NCBI RefSeq assembly: GCF_017833415.1
Contig: NZ_JAFICC010000002.1
Coordinates: 248,001 to 312,000, forward strand
Source: Flavobacterium sp. 1355
Lineage (GTDB): Bacteria; Bacteroidota; Bacteroidia; Flavobacteriales; Flavobacteriaceae
DNA length: 64,000 nt
Direction of reading: 5' to 3'
Shown here in pieces: positions 62,501 through 64,000 of the stretch. Below the pieces are notes generated by a model. The model did not search any database. It was given only the letters and a program-made list of their open reading frames with translations, and was not told where the DNA came from. A program made the position numbers and the translations under genes. The first letter of the stretch is position 1; every line of letters begins with the position of its first letter.

Positions 62501-64000
62501 CCAGGTAATTATGTTTTTCAGGCAACTGATATTAAATCAGGCTGTTCTTTCACAGTACCTTATACCGTAAAAGGATCTCCAGATATTATAACTGCTGGTT
62601 CAGCGTTAACTAATATTCAATGTAATGGAGCAACAGGAACACTTCAGTATACAGTAAGTGGTGTTAAAAACAGAGGTTATGATTATGTTATAACAAATGC
62701 CGGAGGAACAATTATTCAGCAACAAAATAACGTTTCTGAAACAACTACAGTAATAAATGTTACTGCTCCTCAGCCAGCAGGTACTTATACAATTACAGCA
62801 ACAGACAGATTAACAAAATGTCAGTCTACATTCTCGATTACATTAACTCAGCCAGGTTCTTTGGTTGATTTTACTGCAACCGCAACGAATGTAAATTGTA
62901 ATAATGATAATTCGCAAATAACAGTTACTGCAACAGGCGGTACTCCAAATTATACTTACGCTTTCGCGAAAAGCCCATCAACCGTACCATCATCGCCTTA
63001 TGGGAATAGTGCTACTTTAACAGTAGATACAAATTCTGGTGCTGATTTAGTATGGGATGTTTATGTAAAAGACGTAAATGGCTGTACAACTAAAAAAACT
63101 GTTACTATTGTTAATGATAATTTACCAACTGTAACAGCTACTAATAATAATCAATGTACAGGTTCTGGAAATACATTCACTATTACGGCGACTGGAACAG
63201 GATTGGCTCCGTTGACTTATAGTATTGACGGAACAAATTTCCAGACTTCAAACGTATTTAATGTTACAGCAGGTACATATACTGTTACAGTAAAAGATAA
63301 AAACGGATGTACAGCTACGACAGCTGCTGCATTAGTTATCTATCCAAGATTAACTGCTGTTGGTTCTGTAACAAAAGAATTAGATTGTTCAGTTTCTCCA
63401 AATGCTACTATTACAGTAACAATTACTGGAGGAAAAGGACCATTTACTTATACTTCAAGAAAAGGTGCTGGAGCAACAAGTGCACCAAGTGCTTCAATTG
63501 CAGGTCCAACATTTACTTTCTCTGTTACTCCGGCAAATGCTGATACTTATACATTTGTTATTACAGATGCAAACGGATGTCAGACTACTGCAGTAACAAA
63601 AGTAGACCCAATTACAAACCCAACAGTTACAGCTGTTCCGGTTAGTGCTAGTTGTAACGGAGCTTTAGATGGTTCAGTAACTCTTACAGGTGCTGGCGGA
63701 TCTGGCGGATTCACTTATAGCAACAATGCTACATCAGGATTTACTACTAACCCTGTATTTACAGGATTAGCAGCAGGTTCTTATACTTTCTATGTAAAAG
63801 ACAGTAAAGGATGTACAGGTTCTGTACCAGTTGTAATTGGTCAGCCAACAACTTTGGCAGTGACAGTTACAGCAGTACCGTTCTCATGTAATGCTTCTAA
63901 TGCAAAAGTTGCAGGTACAGTTACAATTAATGTAACTGCAGGAACAGGTACTTCACCTTACCAATATAGTTTTAATGGAGGCGGATTCAGTTCAACTAAT
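56510..64000 (+). CDS. sprB: Giant SprB-like repeat adhesin, partial (3' end outside the window)
   Basis: 2,497 codons are visible, from ATG at 56510 to the window edge with no stop. A signal peptide (SILVVLFFIQSFIVFAQ) precedes an N-terminal domain of about 330 residues (YAGLYWAGIYSKGAVDNGTV), a DUF11-like domain at about 370-480 (LGQKLNYEIGFENTGNDDAT) and a Cys-containing region. From about residue 890 on there are some 17 SprB-like repeats of 75-90 residues, each with an early xCxG and then GGTPPYTYSFDGG-like and YTLYVKDSKGC-like strands. A jelly-roll-like insertion lies at about 1220-1430. In F. johnsoniae SprB is a mobile gliding adhesin secreted by T9SS. Confidence 0.72.
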   Translation, partial: MKKPTTLKSILVVLFFIQSFIVFAQKPFTSRFDQSLKGDMLLIGNNILNRDIRNGERPNNAFNATDKNNNDLDMQYVDVDSDNTTFSSSSANLVIPTASRECYKIVYAGLYWAGIYSKGAVDNGTVNRANLGSIKFKLPGQTTYNNITGSLIYDYYPTTSNGDQMPYAYYYDATSLVQGLANPEGTYTAANIIAARGTINGGYSAGWNLFIVYEDPKSSAKYITTFDGFRWIQASSGPVTYDISGFKTIPVGGVKAKLAFAALEGDVNLTGDRYSINGTDISTTERPVNNFFNSTINDTNGPYTNRNPASGNTLGFEAGILNVPNPATGAFPGGSVIKNNDTSAQLKLTTSGDGYGLFFNAFNVEIIEPKIVLTKIVKNESGVNIGGQNVTLGQKLNYEIGFENTGNDDATSFTIRDQLPINIIFNYPADLNTLPTGVTVQSYNPTTRNIVFNVANSLVRSGLNKKNTVISFKVQVVPDCSMLSEACSNSIDNSAYATYKGVTNTTFTISDDPSVNTNTGCLLVPKATNFLVGVDGCKFSSNVTLCKDDVDLVAANGYTNYTWYSDAAHTVQIGSGQTLNVKNPGTYYVYNLAAAPCRSIYQEFVVTRFGNTATNPVIPFADQVVTCPDTGKPLPNIFLCGNNASKLINTNITESTSSIVWERLDTAICPSNNKLCPNEDKDCTGWVQVATGPDYAANTAGQYRLTINYTGACFNRFYFNVYENKLNATETHTDIICSKNGNITVGGVPTGYEYALSTDPNGAIGAYQTSNIFPITTPGYYTVHIRQIGVTTNPCDFTIPGIQIRKRDLTITKNVVNATCNGDKGSIAVVANNVDAQYYYRIYNGATLVNSFGPTADNNYIFPNLNPGITYTIEVYSGNITIAGNTVTSDCKIVDTQALAPAPAAITATAALTVPLTSCSDGKIVITPTGGTAPYFYFINGSTTFQTSNEIVVTAPGKFDIQVVDSNNCTASTSITVTANPKPVYTVTKTDINCSGEKTQITVNVTNANGYTLEYSINGGAFTTNPVFSNLSGGTYNIVVRYTLLGTTCTDPAIPITITEPANALSASAGVSELAGCDPSGNGFGKVRITNPQGGTPPYTYSFDGGNVYGPSNEAYVAPGTYTLYVKDSKGCVYSMPGVVLDPKPADPTIAVGAPVFNCNGTATSTVTVTNNGGANYSYEYYLDNVLNTNTPPNVFLNVPSGSHTVSVKYNLVSVPTYSNLLLENFGSGGTTTSPGIAAAYCFNDQRVNPPYTCSLNGTPTRSVEDNQYSVTSFFWRNDTAWYQFKDHTTNGADANGRYLLVNIGSAAGPYGILYSKPIIDVIPNQPVMVDLYVANLLNTGVNGAAPIVRFELVNSAGVVVATQDTGKIAEAANDPNRTKWVPINLSLNPGNNTNLTFRIRSGSVDYAGNDLVIDDIWVRQIPKSCISQKDFPIVIDSNKAFSASITGFKDLTCAGSNNGEITIAAQNFNLPYGFDYSLDNGVTWVNSKVSPVTATGLSDKTYAIRVRFDSSASSCVFPFSQVIKAPSALTVTAQVTAQPTCTNGASITATATGGTPNYQYELRQLNGVTVVVPFQTSNVFTNIATGSYTVVARDANSCSSPASVRVDINAPNLPTASLAATSDLCYDTTNQSTLVVTATGSGTLTYSLDGAPAQTSNTFTNVGPGTHSVVVTDSNNCTATVSNIVIAPELKGSAAISKTLDCTTSPNATITVTITGGTSAFTYKVKRGTGAYGSSIPVTGTSFVYTATTAGTYTFEITDSKGCVTTVSGTISPISNPTVTATPTQITCNGLTNGSVQLIGAGGSGGYQYNFNNAGWSSTSLYSNLSPNIDYTYLVRDSKGCTSASATIRLTQPTAVSGTISATELQCNGTGTTPAVVTVNGAGGTGAYTYSFNGTTNFTSTNTFSTSTGGVVTAYIRDANNCQFGPLSVTIAALDRITGITITDSGYDCSTTPPGGHVNIAAVKTDISAPIRFQIISGPAGYNSASNSDGEFKSLAPGNYVFQATDIKSGCSFTVPYTVKGSPDIITAGSALTNIQCNGATGTLQYTVSGVKNRGYDYVITNAGGTIIQQQNNVSETTTVINVTAPQPAGTYTITATDRLTKCQSTFSITLTQPGSLVDFTATATNVNCNNDNSQITVTATGGTPNYTYAFAKSPSTVPSSPYGNSATLTVDTNSGADLVWDVYVKDVNGCTTKKTVTIVNDNLPTVTATNNNQCTGSGNTFTITATGTGLAPLTYSIDGTNFQTSNVFNVTAGTYTVTVKDKNGCTATTAAALVIYPRLTAVGSVTKELDCSVSPNATITVTITGGKGPFTYTSRKGAGATSAPSASIAGPTFTFSVTPANADTYTFVITDANGCQTTAVTKVDPITNPTVTAVPVSASCNGALDGSVTLTGAGGSGGFTYSNNATSGFTTNPVFTGLAAGSYTFYVKDSKGCTGSVPVVIGQPTTLAVTVTAVPFSCNASNAKVAGTVTINVTAGTGTSPYQYSFNGGGFSSTN

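Noticed and set aside
58251..63543. Short frames inside the adhesin gene in other phases
   Set aside because: The main frame is open for all 2,497 codons with clear repeat structure, so the others are shadows.

Overview
The window looks like a chromosomal segment from a Flavobacterium-like member of the Bacteroidota. The evidence is strongly AT-rich DNA, promoters with the TAnnTTTG -7 box, families typical of Flavobacteriia (GH3-like, DUF4175, head-GIN/DUF2807, PorP/SprF, SprB repeats, HU-SPOR proteins) and short palindromic repeats between genes. The genus is inferred; no 16S rRNA gene is present.

Layout. (1) 1-5564, minus strand: an envelope/polysaccharide cluster with an O-unit flippase cut by the window edge, a Wzz-like chain-length protein, a nucleoside-phosphorylase-like protein, a GH3-like protein and a membrane anchor protein. 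(2) 5.7-11.6 kb: tatA, tex, a Fic protein bracketed by two matching palindromes, DUF1294, rpiB, a 0.7 kb AT-rich non-coding stretch and a DUF2007 protein. (3) 11.8-25.2 kb: rnr, a GIN-domain protein, a LysE exporter, tRNA-Cys with two tandem copies of its 3' end, folB behind a toxin-antitoxin pair, glnS, a YtxH/holin-like/DUF6327 group, an SPFH protein and gltX. (4) 25.3-37.6 kb: DUF4175, ybeY and mnmG, with at least eight parS-like sites around mnmG and a ninth degenerate one near 36.3 kb, then an acetyltransferase, a methyltransferase, an OmpH-like lipoprotein and a PIF1-type helicase. (5) 38-47.3 kb: HU-SPOR protein, dprA, trpS, plsC, recA, a thioesterase, DoxX and holB. (6) 47.7-64 kb: a secreted-protein locus resembling the F. 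johnsoniae sprC-sprD-sprB gliding operon. It ends in a giant SprB-repeat adhesin that runs off the window after 2,497 codons.

How the genes fit together. Much of the window is housekeeping: aminoacyl-tRNA synthetases, tRNA modification, RNA decay, recombination and replication. The dense parS cluster suggests the window lies in the origin-proximal, ParB-loaded part of the chromosome. The last 16 kb is a surface-adhesion module in which a T9SS type-B-like secreted protein, a PorP/SprF barrel with a very long Ala/Lys coiled coil, and the adhesin are probably made together and act at the outer membrane in gliding. Points of most interest are the regularly spaced parS array, the palindromes around fic, the tRNA-Cys 3'-end duplications, a leader-peptide/terminator element next to recA, and the higher-order repeats in the adhesin and in the SprD-like protein.
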